From: Adiantum capillus-veneris
Taxonomy: Eukaryota; Streptophyta; Polypodiopsida; Polypodiales; Pteridaceae
NCBI GenBank assembly: GCA_014529385.2
Contig: CM043965.1
Span: 63,445,933-63,509,932 of the forward strand
Direction: 5' to 3'
DNA: 64,000 nucleotides
Part shown: piece by piece, positions 45,957 through 57,253 of the stretch
Numbering within the stretch: the first letter of the stretch is position 1
Layout: every line of letters starts with the position of its first letter
Made by a program: the position numbers and the translations under genes
The notes under the pieces: model-generated
What the model was told of the DNA's origin: nothing
The model's input: only the letters and a program-made list of their open reading frames with translations
The model's database searches: none

Positions 45957-46446
45957 GTTGTATCATCCACAAACAAAGTGTATTCTGGTTTCACAAGATG
46001 TAGTGTTTGTGGAAGATTTTGTTCAGCCCTTGATGTCATGTACTAAAGACAATAATGTAAGCTCACAGGACATTTATGACACTTTGTTGCCTCTTTTCAG
46101 TGGTGGAAGTATGAATGTAAATTCCAATGAGGCAAATGTACAGCCTATGGGGGTTTCAAAAAATGTTACAGGTCAGCCTATTACTGATGTAGATGTACAC
46201 AATGTACTTGATGAGGAAAGGGCTGAAAATGAGCAGGCTAGAGGTATGCCAAAATGGCTGGTGCATACATTATGTGATAGTAAATTGAATGCACCTTTGT
46301 CTAGTCGTACTCGTTCAAGCTCTCACCATGCATCTTATGCATCAGATTGTTATGCTTTGGCTGTGTCTAGCTTACATGATATTGAGGAACCTCTATTTTT
46401 TGATGAAGCCAAAAATTCAAAAAATTGGATGGCTACCATGCAATGA

Positions 46447-47350
46447 GAATATGACGCACTTATAAAAAATGACACATGGACTTTATGTGATTTGCCTCCT
46501 AGCAAAAAGGCCATTGGTACGAAGTGGGTTTATAAGTTGAAATGCAAGCCGGATGATAAGATCGATCGCCATAAGGCCGACTTGTTGCAAAGGGTTATGC
46601 ACAACAAAAAGGCATAGATTATGAAGAGACTTTTGCTCCCACTTGTTGTATGACTATTGTGTATTTTCTATGTGCATTGCAGCTCATTTTGGTTGGGATG
46701 TAGATTAGTCAAACATTGTTACTGCTTTCTTGAATGGTGACATATTTGAGGAAGTTAATGTAACACAGCCTCGCGGTTTTGTCAAGGAAGGACAAGAGGA
46801 CAAAGTGTGCAAATGTAACAAGGCTTTGTATGGGTTGAAGCAATCTCCTCGTGCTTGGCATGAGCAAGCTGACACTCATTTGGTCAAAACAAGGCTTTCG
46901 TTAACAGTCCAACAAAAAGCACATTGTATCTAAAACGTGAGGGTGATATACTTCTCATTGTGGTTCTTTATGTAGATGATTTGTTGATCACTGGACCAAA
47001 TGAGAGACATATTGCTGAATTTAAGGCTGATTTGAATGCTACTTTTAAGATGAAAGATTTGGGGTTGTTGCATCATTACTTGGGTATACAGTTTAAGCAG
47101 TACTATGATGGTGGTATTGCCTTGTGTTAGAAAAGTTACATAGAGACATTTCTACGTAAGTTTGGACTTGAGGATTGCAAACCTATTGCCACTCCCATGG
47201 AAACATGTTTGAAATTGAGTCTTCATGATGCTGGTGATCGTGCTGATGTCACTCTTTACCAAACTGTTGTTGGCTGCCTCATTTATGTATGCAACATGAG
47301 GCCGGATATTTAGTTTGCAGTCTCACAGGTCAACAAATTTATGCATAGCT
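46447..47350 (+). pseudogene. Reverse transcriptase of copia F
   Basis: 'EYDALIKNDTWTLCDLPPSK' and 'IGTKWVYKLK' open the RT. 'NKALYGLKQSPRAWHEQAD' and the catalytic 'VVLYVDDLLITG' (YVDD, about 46965) are preserved. 'FKMKDLGLLHHYLGIQF' and '…GCLIYVCNMRPDI' follow. Stops occur at 46441-46446, near 46615, at 47128-47130 and near 47312, with frame changes between blocks. Confidence 0.88.
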
Positions 47351-47835
47351 CATGGTCTAAGCATTGTCAGGCTGTCAAGAGGATTTTCTGCTACCTTAAT
47401 GGCACTTTACATCTTGGCTTGTTTTATCCCAAGGGGGGATCAATTTCATGCTTGGTAGTTCATGTATATCATGGTTGAGCAAGAAGCAGCCTACTATGGC
47501 CACTTCGAGTTGTGAGGCTAAGTACATGATACGGTGAGTGTGTATGGCTCAGACGCCTTATGGTTGATTTGGGTGTTGGAAAGGACACTGCCAACACTAT
47601 GTACACTGACAGTCAGAGCGCATTCGCACTTGCGAGGAACCTAGTTTTTCATGCTCACACAAAGCACATTGAGGTGCATTACCACTATGTCAGGGAGAGG
47701 CTCTCAGCAGGAGAGATCAGCTTGGCTTATGTGCCAACACAGGACAACCTTGCAGATCTTTTCACAAAGTCATTGTCTTGTGAGAAGCTCAAAGCTTTCT
47801 GCAAAGCTTTGGGCTTACTCCCCTTTGTGGACTGA
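47350..47835 (+). pseudogene. RNase H end of copia F
   Basis: After a damaged start, 47560-47835 reads 'MYTDSQSAFALARNLVFHAH' and 'TKHIEVHYHYVRERLSAGEI', then '…VPTQDNLADLFTKSLSCEKL', the canonical C-terminus of copia pol. Just downstream, CATGGGGGATT before 47911 serves as the polypurine tract. Confidence 0.88.
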
Positions 47836-47910
47836 TCATGTCCTCAGAGCATGGAACTTCCCTTTACTCATGTGCCAGCTCTCGTTCATCGCATCACTCC
47901 ATGGGGGATT

Positions 47911-48137
47911 TGTTACCATATACATGTGGTAGTGATGTGTGTGAACACACTAGGACCGCCGGGGCATTTTTCCCCTCTTTAGGAGGTTTTTTCCCTCGTG
48001 CATTGTATATACGCCCATCACTCTAGGGCTATCTATCTTTCCATTACACACTAAGTAACGTACTCTCTATTGTGTGCCTTGAGCTTCCTTCGTCTTCTCC
48101 AAGATGCGTGCGTTTCTCTGCAACCCTCATTCTAGCA
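47911..48137 (+). repeat. 3' LTR of copia F
   Basis: 227 bp, TGTTACCATATACATG…CCTCATTCTAGCA, partner of 43041-43266. Confidence 0.92.
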
Positions 48138-48291
48138 GCTTGATCAGATAAAATATATTTGAAAACACATCAAGTAGTGTATTTGTGGTTATTTTAAAGC
48201 ACAAAAAGGATTTGTACAAATGCTTAAGTGGGGAATTAGTATAAATTAGATATAGTTGGACTACATTAGTAAGACTTGGAAGGCTTAGTCA
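48138..48291 (+). repeat. Left LTR of G, part 2
   Basis: Starts with the second GCTTG and continues the LTR: ATAAAATATA…TTGAAAACACAT parallels 55400 onward. It ends GGAAGGCTTAGTCA. After it, TGGTACGTTTATCGG at 48296-48310 is a candidate primer site that I could not match to a tRNA. Confidence 0.85.
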
Positions 48292-48580
48292 TTTTTGGTA
48301 CGTTTATCGGAAACGACTGGCTAATAGAGCTATGGGGCACCCCTGTGCATAGACTTTGCATACCGATCGTACTTTGGGGTAGACCTAGAGCCCTAGAGCA
48401 AGATATTAAATCATATTATAATTGAATTTTATTGAGCGACAACACATAAAAACATTTCTATGGGGTCCTTGTAACTTAAAGAGCCGTGGATATTTGGTAG
48501 TGAGCGACAATCAGGAATAACAAAGTGTACGAGTGTCCTTGGAACTTAGGTTTTCCTAGTTAGGTCTTTCCTACTCTGAG

Positions 48581-49822
48581 ATGGTAAATTGTTTCAATAT
48601 GACAATAGAGGAAGAATTAACCATGTACAACCAATCTGAACTTGCTAAGGAATTGAGATCTAAGGTTGAATCTTTACAAAACCAATTAAGTGCAGAACGT
48701 GAAATAGCAAAAGTGTCAGTGATACATACAATGAAGAAAATAACTATATTAGAATTAGAGAAGGGAGATGCTCCATTGAAAACTAAACATAATAAAGAGT
48801 AAGCAATGTCAGCAAATCACTTTATTCAATATGATATGCTCCAATTAAAGGAACACATAGGAGAGATTTGTCTGATTTTAGAAGAAGAACGTAGATCTCA
48901 TGCTCGAGAAGTGGAAATTATGAGCAAGTATATTAGGGAAATGAAAGAGGAGTTTAATGAGTATAAGCAGCTTAGATTGGGGTCCCAAATCCTTTGCAAT
49001 GATGAGAAGCCATATGAGAGTGAAACTGTAATGTCCAAAGTTAATAGTGATCATTGTACTTGTAATACTAGCAAATCCATCAATAACGATGTAGATACTT
49101 CTGTTGAGAATCCGTGTTTCCTAGGAGATGCGTGCAGAGAGGAAAGAGAGCTACTGGATGATAGCATATCTACATTGATAGATATCAAGAAAAGACAAGC
49201 CTTGTTAGAAGTGCGTCTTGATAGGGAGCATTTACAAATATTTTAGCAAATTTATTCTGAAACTTTAGTACCCTATGAAATAACTGGTTTGTGTTATAGT
49301 GAAGAAGAGAGATGTATTTTTCTTTTGGTGGAATATAGCATAGAAAGTATAGTTGCTTGTAAGGATATACGTATGAAGCACTTTGCATATGAGAACCTTC
49401 ATATTGAAATTATGTTAGGTTCTTCTACTTTTGAGACTAGTGCTTGTGAGCAACAAAATCTAGAAAAAGCATTAGCATTGAATGAGTTTGAGAAACCAAT
49501 AGAACAACACATTGAACATGTTAGTGATGATGATGACGAGCTTAAGAGATATAAACATGAATTTCTATTGCATGTGATCATTTTGGGGAGTGAGATAATT
49601 AGGCAATGCATTGCATATGTGCAAGAGGGGGACAAAGCCGAGAGAGTAGAGGACGATAGTATACCTAGGAGACATAATGTGCAAACAAGATTTCACATAG
49701 ACCCTATAAAAGAGTGGATAGAAACTAGGGATAGTAAAATCTATGAAAAGAGGCAAACTGGGCATAAATACTATGGTGTGATAGGACATATTGCAAAGTT
49801 TGTGGAAATAGGGAATTACTAA
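48581..49822 (+). CDS. Coiled-coil ORF of element G, function unknown, two internal stops
   Basis: One reading frame from the ATG at 48581 to the TAA at 49820-49822, about 411 sense codons, interrupted by TAA at 48800-48802 and TAG at 49244-49246. The three open parts use the same frame with no indel. Part 1 (73 codons) is helical: 'ELAKELRSKVESLQNQLSAE'. Part 2 (146 codons) has 'EEERRSHAREVEIMSKYIRE' and a Cys-containing middle ('HCTCNTSK'). Part 3 (about 190 codons) is acidic, with 'HVSDDDDELKRYKHEFLLHV' and 'RFHIDPIKEWIETRDSKIYE'. Heptad-like spacing suggests a coiled coil. No zinc knuckle, protease or polymerase motif is visible. It could be a gag-like protein, a captured host fragment, or decayed. 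No known family is recognised. Confidence 0.5.
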
Positions 49823-52800
49823 ACTATACCATCTTAGCTCAATGATGAGGGAATCATAGGAGAGAGTAAGTAGTGACTGTTTGATCTAGAAAAATGAAAA
49901 ATACACAAAATATTTTCTTGTTTGTAATAAAGAATAGCTAGCTTGTTTTTAATTGAGATACTCATAATTACGGAGATGTCATTTCATGTAACATGGATAG
50001 TGAGTGTGAGTTCTAATGTACTGTCATTTATGTGTAGATATTTGGGCTACACTGAGGAGTCTTTGTTGTTTCTATTTGGATGTTTAGTGAGTTTATGTGC
50101 ATGCAAAATAAATAAGAATCCATGTTTTTATAAAAGTTGATTAAATGGTTAAGTTATCAAGTGAGGAGAGAAGTTAAGAAAGATCGTGAGCTAGAGGGAG
50201 AGTGAAAAGTGACTAAAAGTAGGAGTGAGTAAGTGTGACTTGAGTGGTGTGAGATAAGATATAGTTGAGGAGAGGGTTCCTTGTTTATCCTTGCTCACAT
50301 GCGAGTCGTTTACATTCAATTGTAGTAAGAATGATGGCTTTCAGTGAAATTCAAACATATTTGGCAAAACTTTGGTGTTTGACTAATAGAAATTTTGCAA
50401 AATTGTCCATGAGAGTCGGTAGAATGAGAAAAAAAATCAATGTGTAATTCTATGTCCATTGAAATGAATGTAAAGAAATTGACGTAGTAGATGCCATGTC
50501 TAGTGTGTTCTGTGTTTTAAAATTGTAGTGCATTTTTATGGTGAAGGATATATTAGTGTTTAGGAGATAAAGAAGTGCATAAGAGTGTAGAGTTTGAGAT
50601 CATTCTGGAAGTTAAAGGGTGTAAAGTGAAAAGTTAGCAAAGTGGAAAGATGTTAGAGAAGTGGGATATGTTTATAGAGAAGTTAGCAAGCCAAGAGATG
50701 CTTGAGAGTTAGATGTGTTAAGGACCCAAGAGATGATCGAGAAGTAGAGTAGAGAAGCTAGAGAAGTGAGATGTTTGAGAGATATAAGGGAGATATTTTC
50801 CGAGAGGTATGAGATGTTTGAGAGTTAGAAATTATAATTTTTTTAGAGATACTGGGTTTGAGAGGAAGTTTGGAGATGTTAGTTTACCATTGTTTGTGGT
50901 GTTAGTTTCAAAGCAAAGAGATGTAATTTTTTTTCTAAGTGCTCATAAATACAATGCACTTGAGTAAAGAGATATTAAAATCCCTAGCTATTTGGAGATA
51001 AATATTTGAGTGAGCTATTTTTTTGAGGGCGATGTTAGTTTAAAACCGATGAGTGATAAATATGTTTGGGATGATTTGTATGCTCTAGGGAAATTGTGAG
51101 ATGAATCCAAATGAGATGAATGATAATCATGCAATGGAAAAATATTATTGATTGTACCACATAATGCTACCTTATTTGCATATACATATTGGTTTTGCAA
51201 AAGAATGAATTTTTCTTTTAAAAATGTGCATAGTGAATAAGGCATTGTACACGTAGGACACTGCAACTTTTTGTTAGAAAGTAGGTGTTTGTAACATGTA
51301 TGTATGCTTGAGACCCATAGCACAACGAGAAAAACATGAATGCATGGTGGATAGGGGATGACAGGCATGTAGGGAGTTGTAGATTTTGGGTAAAAGTAGG
51401 TTTTTATACCTCGTATAGATCCCTTTGACTAGGACATGTTCTACGAGTAGGATTTTGAAGCTTTTACTAAGAGTAGGCAACTAGACAATGTATGGAAGCC
51501 TATAGTCTAGCATGTAGCACCTTCTGGTGTAGCCAATACACCTGCATTATTTTTTCATATGTTTGTGAGAGACACTGATGATGACACCAAGGGGGAGATG
51601 GGCTTTGAACTACCCTAGCCTTGCATACACAAGTGGAAAAACATCATAAAATCACAAAAATCCAAACAAATAAAAAAAATAACAAAATCCAAAAGAAACA
51701 TTTTCTTTCATGCTTGTTTTTTTATTTTATTAAAAAATAAACACTAAAAACACAAAAACAATCAGATAAGCAAAACAAAGCAAAAAAACAACAATAAAAA
51801 ATTAGGGGAGTGTAATCTAACCTTTTTGCAATTTCAAACGAAGGGTAGTAGCTATTGCGACGTGAGAAGACGCCATGTCCAAGCTATATCTAGGGATGCA
51901 ATTATTCAACCAAGCGTGTTCAAGAAGACTAAATAGGTGGTCTACTTGCCAGTTGTCATTATAAATGTTTAAAAAGTTGTATCATTTTTTGCTTGATGCA
52001 AGAGGATTGTCAGTGACAAGTTAATACTCTACTATTTATAGTCCTAATAAACTTGCTAGACTAGGGGGTTTATATATTTTCATTAACTTTCCTTTATTTA
52101 GACCTATTAATCACCTATTTGTGACCAAGGTGATTAGTGGCCGAGAGTGGTAGTTTGGGTGATTGTTTAATAGAGTCAATGTAGCTAATCTAGTTATGGA
52201 AATATATTTATGCTCTTAATGCTTAGAAGTGATGTAGGTCTCTATAGTTTGGGAGTATAGACCTTTAAACCCTAGATTATGAGAAATATTATAGATACTT
52301 TACATTAGTGATGAGCCAAAGGGGGGTAAAGAAAAACTTTATGTTATATGTTGTGCGATCGTTGCCATACAAGCTTCGTAGGCGCGTGGGTCTTCTCTAT
52401 CTCTAGTGTCAAAGCCACAAGCCGCATCCAGGTTTTGTACAGGATGGAAGTGTAAAGTGCTAATAATTCTTGCTCAATGTTCGCAGTGAAAGTAGAATGT
52501 GTGCAAAAAAAGCAATCAAATCCGACGTGACTTGCTAAAAAAAGAACAAACAAAAGCAAGAAAAAAGAATGTATGAAAAAAACAATTAAAAAATTGGGAA
52601 TTCAAAAGAAGGAAAATAAATTAAAGGTGATGACTTCCACTTAGTTGTGACCTCTATAGAGATTTATCACCATGGAAGGGGATTGTTCTTGCTATTAAAT
52701 AATAATAAGTTTATTATCTGGCAATGGGAAAGTTTTGATTAACTGATCACCTTATTATTCATTTTTTATTGCTATTGATGAGGTTTGGGTTGGTGATTGG

Positions 52801-53159
52801 TAGTTCTTTATAAATGTTTGTCAGTGAGGGTATATACATTTTCTAGTGTTAGTTGGTTTATATCACTATGTTTAGTGTTTATTAGTTTGTCACTGATTAA
52901 AGACTGATTGATTGATAGCTATTACAAAATGTAATCTTTTTTATATTTTATAACAAGTTAGAACAACCATACTACAATGCAATGTAAAATATGTTTCAGG
53001 ATGTTGTGCTCACGAGGACGTTCGCATTTGAGGAGAGGAGAAAGTTATTTTTTAAAAGTAGTTGTGAAGTGTAGCTGCAGAGCTAGGGAGTTGCAGTAAT
53101 GAAGTGTATCATATATTTTTGGTTGTCTAGGATGACTTCACATTCCAGTGGGCGAGGAA
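49823..53159. other. Internal AT-rich DNA of element G without recognised coding
   Basis: No conserved retroelement domain in any frame. A short hydrophobic open stretch lies at 49943-50140. Repeated words such as GAGATGTTTGAGAG occur around 50700-50830, and A-rich tracts around 51660-51790. AGTGGGCGAGGAA at 53147-53159 is the presumed polypurine tract. Confidence 0.55.
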
Positions 53160-55542
53160 TGTAGACCTCTCAATATTTTGACATTTTGTACCAAACTCGG
53201 GTTTATTTGGGATTATGCATGGGCATGTTAGGAGCATTTGCATATAAAATCATTGCATAAGTACGTTTGCTCATCATAATTTTATGTCTACTACATAGAA
53301 ATGACTATCAAGTCCTATGATTTATGTCAGTGGGATCTTTAAAATTATTACGTTAGTATGTTAAGCTAGATTTTATAAGTCAGTCAATAAAAATATGTAT
53401 GGGTAGTGGGTTGTGGTAAGAGTTGGTGTTATGGATTGGTGTTAGTTGGTATAGCGAGTCTAGTTTAGAACATAGCTCACGCCTGATAATTAGTGCAATC
53501 TTCCAAATTAGCATCTCATTAATGTGGAAAATTGACCGATCCTTAATATCTCATACATCATTAACGATCAAAGTTTAGTAAATACGTCATATTGAGAGGG
53601 GGAAAGTTGTTGAAAGCAAATAGATCATGATGCTTTGCCTGACGATGACAAAGAGGGGCTTGCTACCTAGGCTTGCTTGCTCGTTATCTCATTAACTCAA
53701 GAGAATCAAAATCCGAAGGTGTTAATGAGGTTTTGAAGGCCAAGTTAATGGCAAATTGAGTAGTACTAGATTTGGTTTAAAACTAGACGGATTGGATATT
53801 TGAGGATTGTCCCTACGAACTTAAAAACCCTTTTGAAGGTGGGAACAAGGTCTTTATAGACCATATGAGATTGGAAGATTTTTTTAAAATTAAAAAAAAA
53901 CGTTTCTGGTTTGCAAGTCAGAATCGACGCAAGGGGAGAAGCTGCCGAAGGCGAGGGTCATTAGAGAGGAGACTGAGAGGGCACTGTAGAGGGTGCGAGT
54001 GAGTAAGGGAGAGGGAGCCCATGAGGGCTAACCTCTGTGTGTCTAAGTGTTTCTGTGTGTGTGCTCCCCACAAGAAGATTTAGAAATTTTCTTATGTAGG
54101 AAAACGGAGTCTTTTCCAGTGTTTTTCATACTATGAATAACATCATGAGCTTCTGCTCAAGAGGTGCCGCATACCTAGCTAGGTACGATTGGGGGTAGGG
54201 GACCACCAGCCCCCCCCCCCCCGGGCCGGCGTCCCTTGCCCCCAATGGTACCTAGCTAGGTATGCGGCGCCTCCCTCACAGAAGCTCGTGATGTTGAGGT
54301 AAGTCACAATGTGGGAATTATTGTGAGAATTTGTCCAAAACTTCTTGTGCCCTTGAGGAGAGAGTACAAAGAGTGTTTTCTATCTGTAGTGCAGAAGAGG
54401 AGAGAGGAGGTCGCCTGTAGATGAAGAATAGAGTGATAAAGAGAGATTTTGTTGCTACTGTAGCGTAAAGAAGAGAAACTTTTAGGCAAGTAGAAGGCCA
54501 AGTGGAAGGTGACGTAGAAAGCAGAGAGAGAGACCGACAACGTGCTGTAACACTACTAAGAGAGTTAGAGAGAGGGCGATATCCAATGGCCTGTGTGTGT
54601 GTGTGTGTGAGTGTTGGAGTTAGAGAGTTAACAATTCAGGTTTTTCTTTGTGTATGTTATTGCTGGTGTTAATAGCCAGAAAGGGGAGAGAGATTACAAT
54701 TACCTTGGGGGATTGTAGTGAGTAAGAGAAAGAGAGAACTAGCTATGTCCTCTGTGTAATGCCATAGTTAGAGAGAGAAAGAGTCTCTCTCTAGTGAAAA
54801 AGTTAGAGTGAGATAGAGAGGGCAAAAAGAAGACGTGGCAAAAGGACGAATTGGATATTGTGATCTACAACTATACGAGCGTCATCGGTGATGGAAAGCA
54901 TTCTGAAGCATAATCGGTTAGCTGAAAATGGTGTAAATTAAATCACAATAATAATATTTGTTTTTTTTTAATATATATCACAATTAAAGAAATCAAAATC
55001 ATGAGAAAAATATCCTTCCAAAATATTAAAAACATTAAAATAAGTTGTTCATGCATTAAATTCACAACGAAATGAAAATTTGATTAGTTAAAAGTTCATT
55101 TGCATTTAAATTGTATGTTGGAAAACAAAATATCTTGCATAGTTTTGCATATTTAATAGCATGTCTAATGGGAAAACTTGAGAAATTTATATTTGAAAAA
55201 TTTTAGTAGAAATTTACAAGCTTTTATCACTACATTGGTGTCCTGAGTTAAAATGATAAAAAAATTCTAAACGATTTTAGAGTAGAGAGATAAAATAAAG
55301 TAATCTGTCAAGTGATTATTATATTTTAGTGAAATTAAAACGATATTATAGTTAAAGTGAATCATAAACTGGAAAATTAATGAAAGTTTTACTTAGACAA
55401 TGCTTGATGGGATAAAATATACTTGAAAACACATTAAATAGTGTATTTGTGGTTGTTTTAAAGCATAAAAAGGATTTGCACAAACGCATAAGTGGGAAAT
55501 TATTAGTTGGACTACATTAGTAACACTTGGAAGGCTTAATCA
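53160..55542 (+). repeat. Right LTR of G
   Basis: TGTAGACC…GGCTTAATCA. It preserves the empty copia site (…GACAATGCTTGATGGG near 55396), showing that copia F entered the left LTR after G was formed. It carries its own later MITE insertion. Confidence 0.88.
54069..54349. mobile_element. Foldback MITE in the right LTR of G (281 bp)
   Basis: Absent from the left LTR of G (empty site near 41998: TGTTCTCCCTTGAGG). Ends CACAAGAAG…CTTCTTGTG, 3-bp duplication CCC (54066-54068, 54350-54352). Long inner inverted arms (about 54143-54205 and 54226-54296) share GCCGCATACCTAGCTAGGTA around a C-run and GGGCCGGC centre. A 3-bp TSD and CACA-type ends resemble CACTA-like or other TIR elements; the superfamily is not settled. 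No coding capacity. Confidence 0.8.
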
Positions 55543-55617
55543 GAGAGCAACAACTTCTTTTGCGCTTTGGTGTGCCTGTGCATAAAACTTCTCCTTCTGT
55601 TCTAGGGCTAGCTGATT
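55543..55617 (-). pseudogene. Unrecognised coiled-coil protein gene, 75-bp middle piece
   Basis: This sliver is between element G and the solo LTR. On the minus strand it reads 'NQLALEQKEKFYAQAHQSAK' then 'EVVAL', 25 codons without a stop. It joins in frame to 57254 and upstream on one side (across TSD TGATT) and to 41131 on the other (across TSD GAGAG). Confidence 0.6.
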
Positions 55618-57253
55618 TGTCATAAAATCTAATATCTAACCAACCCAAATGATTTTCTCATATTAAATTGATCACTTAATGTGGGAGAATAAACGGGAAC
55701 AAGTGTTAAGATATAGATATGTGCTTATAGATCTATCTCAACACGGGGCCAATGGTAAAGGGGCCCAAAAGGGAGATGGTCTATCAAAGAGCAAGGCTAA
55801 CCAATGGAGCATAAGACCTTAGAGTTAGCTTCATTGAAGACCTCCAATAAATGTGTGTAAAAGTCCTTTGACCTTAGGTAAGCTAGGGCTGAGCTTGAGG
55901 TGGGAACCCGGCCCAAGCTCGAGGTGCTTGTCCTGCTTGAGGTGCTTGTCGTGCTTGAGGTGTTTGTCATGCTTGAGGTGCTTGATTAAGATGCTTGAGG
56001 TGCTTGACTGGCTCCATGCTTGAGGTGCTTGACTTGCTGCATGATTAAGGTACTTGAGGTGCCTTGAGAAGCTTGCCTGAGATGCTTGTGGGAACACCCC
56101 CTAGTTCAAGTGCTTTGTCATGCTTGGTGAGTAAGGTGCTTGATCACCTAAAGTCAAAAGCATTCCTACAAGAGGGGGGGCGAGCCCTTTTCCTAGGGGC
56201 TAGAGAGAGAACACCCACTCACACACACAAGGGAAGCCCCAACTTGAAGAGGCAGCAAGGACACATGTCAGACCCCTACCCATGTTACCTTCATGTGTTG
56301 CTTGAAGCCTATTGGCTAGGCTTCAAAGGGGTCCAATGATAAATTACATGAATTATCTAATTGTTTTAGCATTTATCAAGTCCTCTCTCTCAAAGGGGAA
56401 AGGGGGACACTTGTCCCAAGGCTACCCATGTTGCTTGTAATGGCTCCTGCTTGTGATTGGATAGGCCTGGAGGGGTCCAATGAGCTTCAAGCATGAGCTA
56501 CAAGGGGGGGTCGACCCAAGCAAGCTAGGGGGGTGCCTAGGGGGTATACTCACCCACACACACTCACAAGCACTCTCATTGTGTACTATGCAAAGTGCAA
56601 GAGCTCCCTCTCCTTCTCCAAGCAAGTAGAGGTTGAGAGCCTACACCAACACTCTTGGCTATGGAGTGCAAATCCAACCAAGAGCCATGCTTCAATGCTT
56701 AAGCTTGACATCTCCTTCTTCTTCATTACTATGCTATTATGTATGCTAGCAACAAGAGTATGATAAGTGAGGAACTAGTTCTTTCTCCTATGAAATGTTT
56801 CTTCTTCCTCTTCCCTACCCTCATTCCCTGCTAGCTCTCTCCACCTTCGAAGGTGTTTGAGGTCTTGGGACTGAGGCTTGGGACAATTAAAGCTTTCTTC
56901 AAGTTCATGTTATGCTATGATTGTGATGCATGAAGCTTTCCATCTTCATTGCATCACCTAGGTCACAAGGAACACAAAGAATGTATTGTAACAAGTCTCT
57001 CTTAATGGGAGAAATCATAATACAAATGCCTATTGGAGGGGGGACCGGCTCCACATAAATCCGGTCCTCAACTGTTGTCATGTTCTCTAAATTCTCTCTC
57101 TTGCAAAAGTATTGTTCATGCCAAGTTAACTAATTGCTATGATTATGTTGCTATCTTCAATTATGTCTACCCGCTATGCTCACAAAGTTATTTCTCGAAA
57201 GTATTCTCATTAATTTCCGCTATTCTCAAGTTGAATAGGCGAATTCCATTACA
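55618..57253 (+). repeat. Solo LTR of the gypsy C family
   Basis: 1636 bp, TGTCATAAAATC…TTCCATTACA, with TSD TGATT at 55613-55617 and 57254-57258. It is the reverse complement of the C LTR (14664-16327) with moderate divergence, so the element would have been plus-oriented. Internal sequences are absent, as expected after LTR-LTR recombination. Confidence 0.93.

Larger units (their letters stand above)
43041..48137 (+). mobile_element. Ty1/copia LTR retrotransposon F, complete ends, dead
   Basis: TSD GCTTG (43036-43040, 48138-48142) flanks TGTTACCATA…TCTAGCA. The LTRs are about 226 bp and differ at about 8 % of positions. The order on the plus strand is primer site, gag, protease, integrase, RT, RNase H; integrase before RT defines copia. 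All domains are recognisable but broken by stops and frame changes, and gag contains an inverted duplication. It sits in the left LTR of G; the right LTR of G shows the empty site. Confidence 0.95.
41137..55542 (+). mobile_element. LTR retroelement G, large and pol-less, with coiled-coil ORF
   Basis: Flanked by TSD GAGAG (41132-41136, 55543-55547). Both LTRs start TGTAGACCTCTC and end GGCTTAGTCA or GGCTTAATCA. Left LTR: 41137-43040 plus 48143-48291, split by copia F. Right LTR: 53160-55542, holding a 281-bp MITE. Without insertions the LTRs are about 2.05-2.1 kb and differ by roughly 7 % in the part compared. Internal DNA (48292-53159) has a purine-rich AGTGGGCGAGGAA just before the right LTR, so the element is plus-oriented. 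No gag zinc knuckle, protease, RT or integrase is found. The only substantial frame is 48581-49822. This fits a large non-autonomous (LARD-like) element. Confidence 0.85.

Noticed and set aside
48581-49822. Element G ORF as an ordinary gag
   Set aside because: No zinc knuckle and no retrotransposon gag motif; left as unknown.
49943-50140. Hydrophobic ORF in element G as an envelope-like protein
   Set aside because: Only 65 codons without a reliable ATG, signal peptide or conserved motif.
41137-55542. The 41-43 kb / 53-55.5 kb similarity as a plain segmental duplication
   Set aside because: Exact TG…CA ends, a flanking GAGAG duplication and an adjacent purine tract identify the two copies as LTRs.
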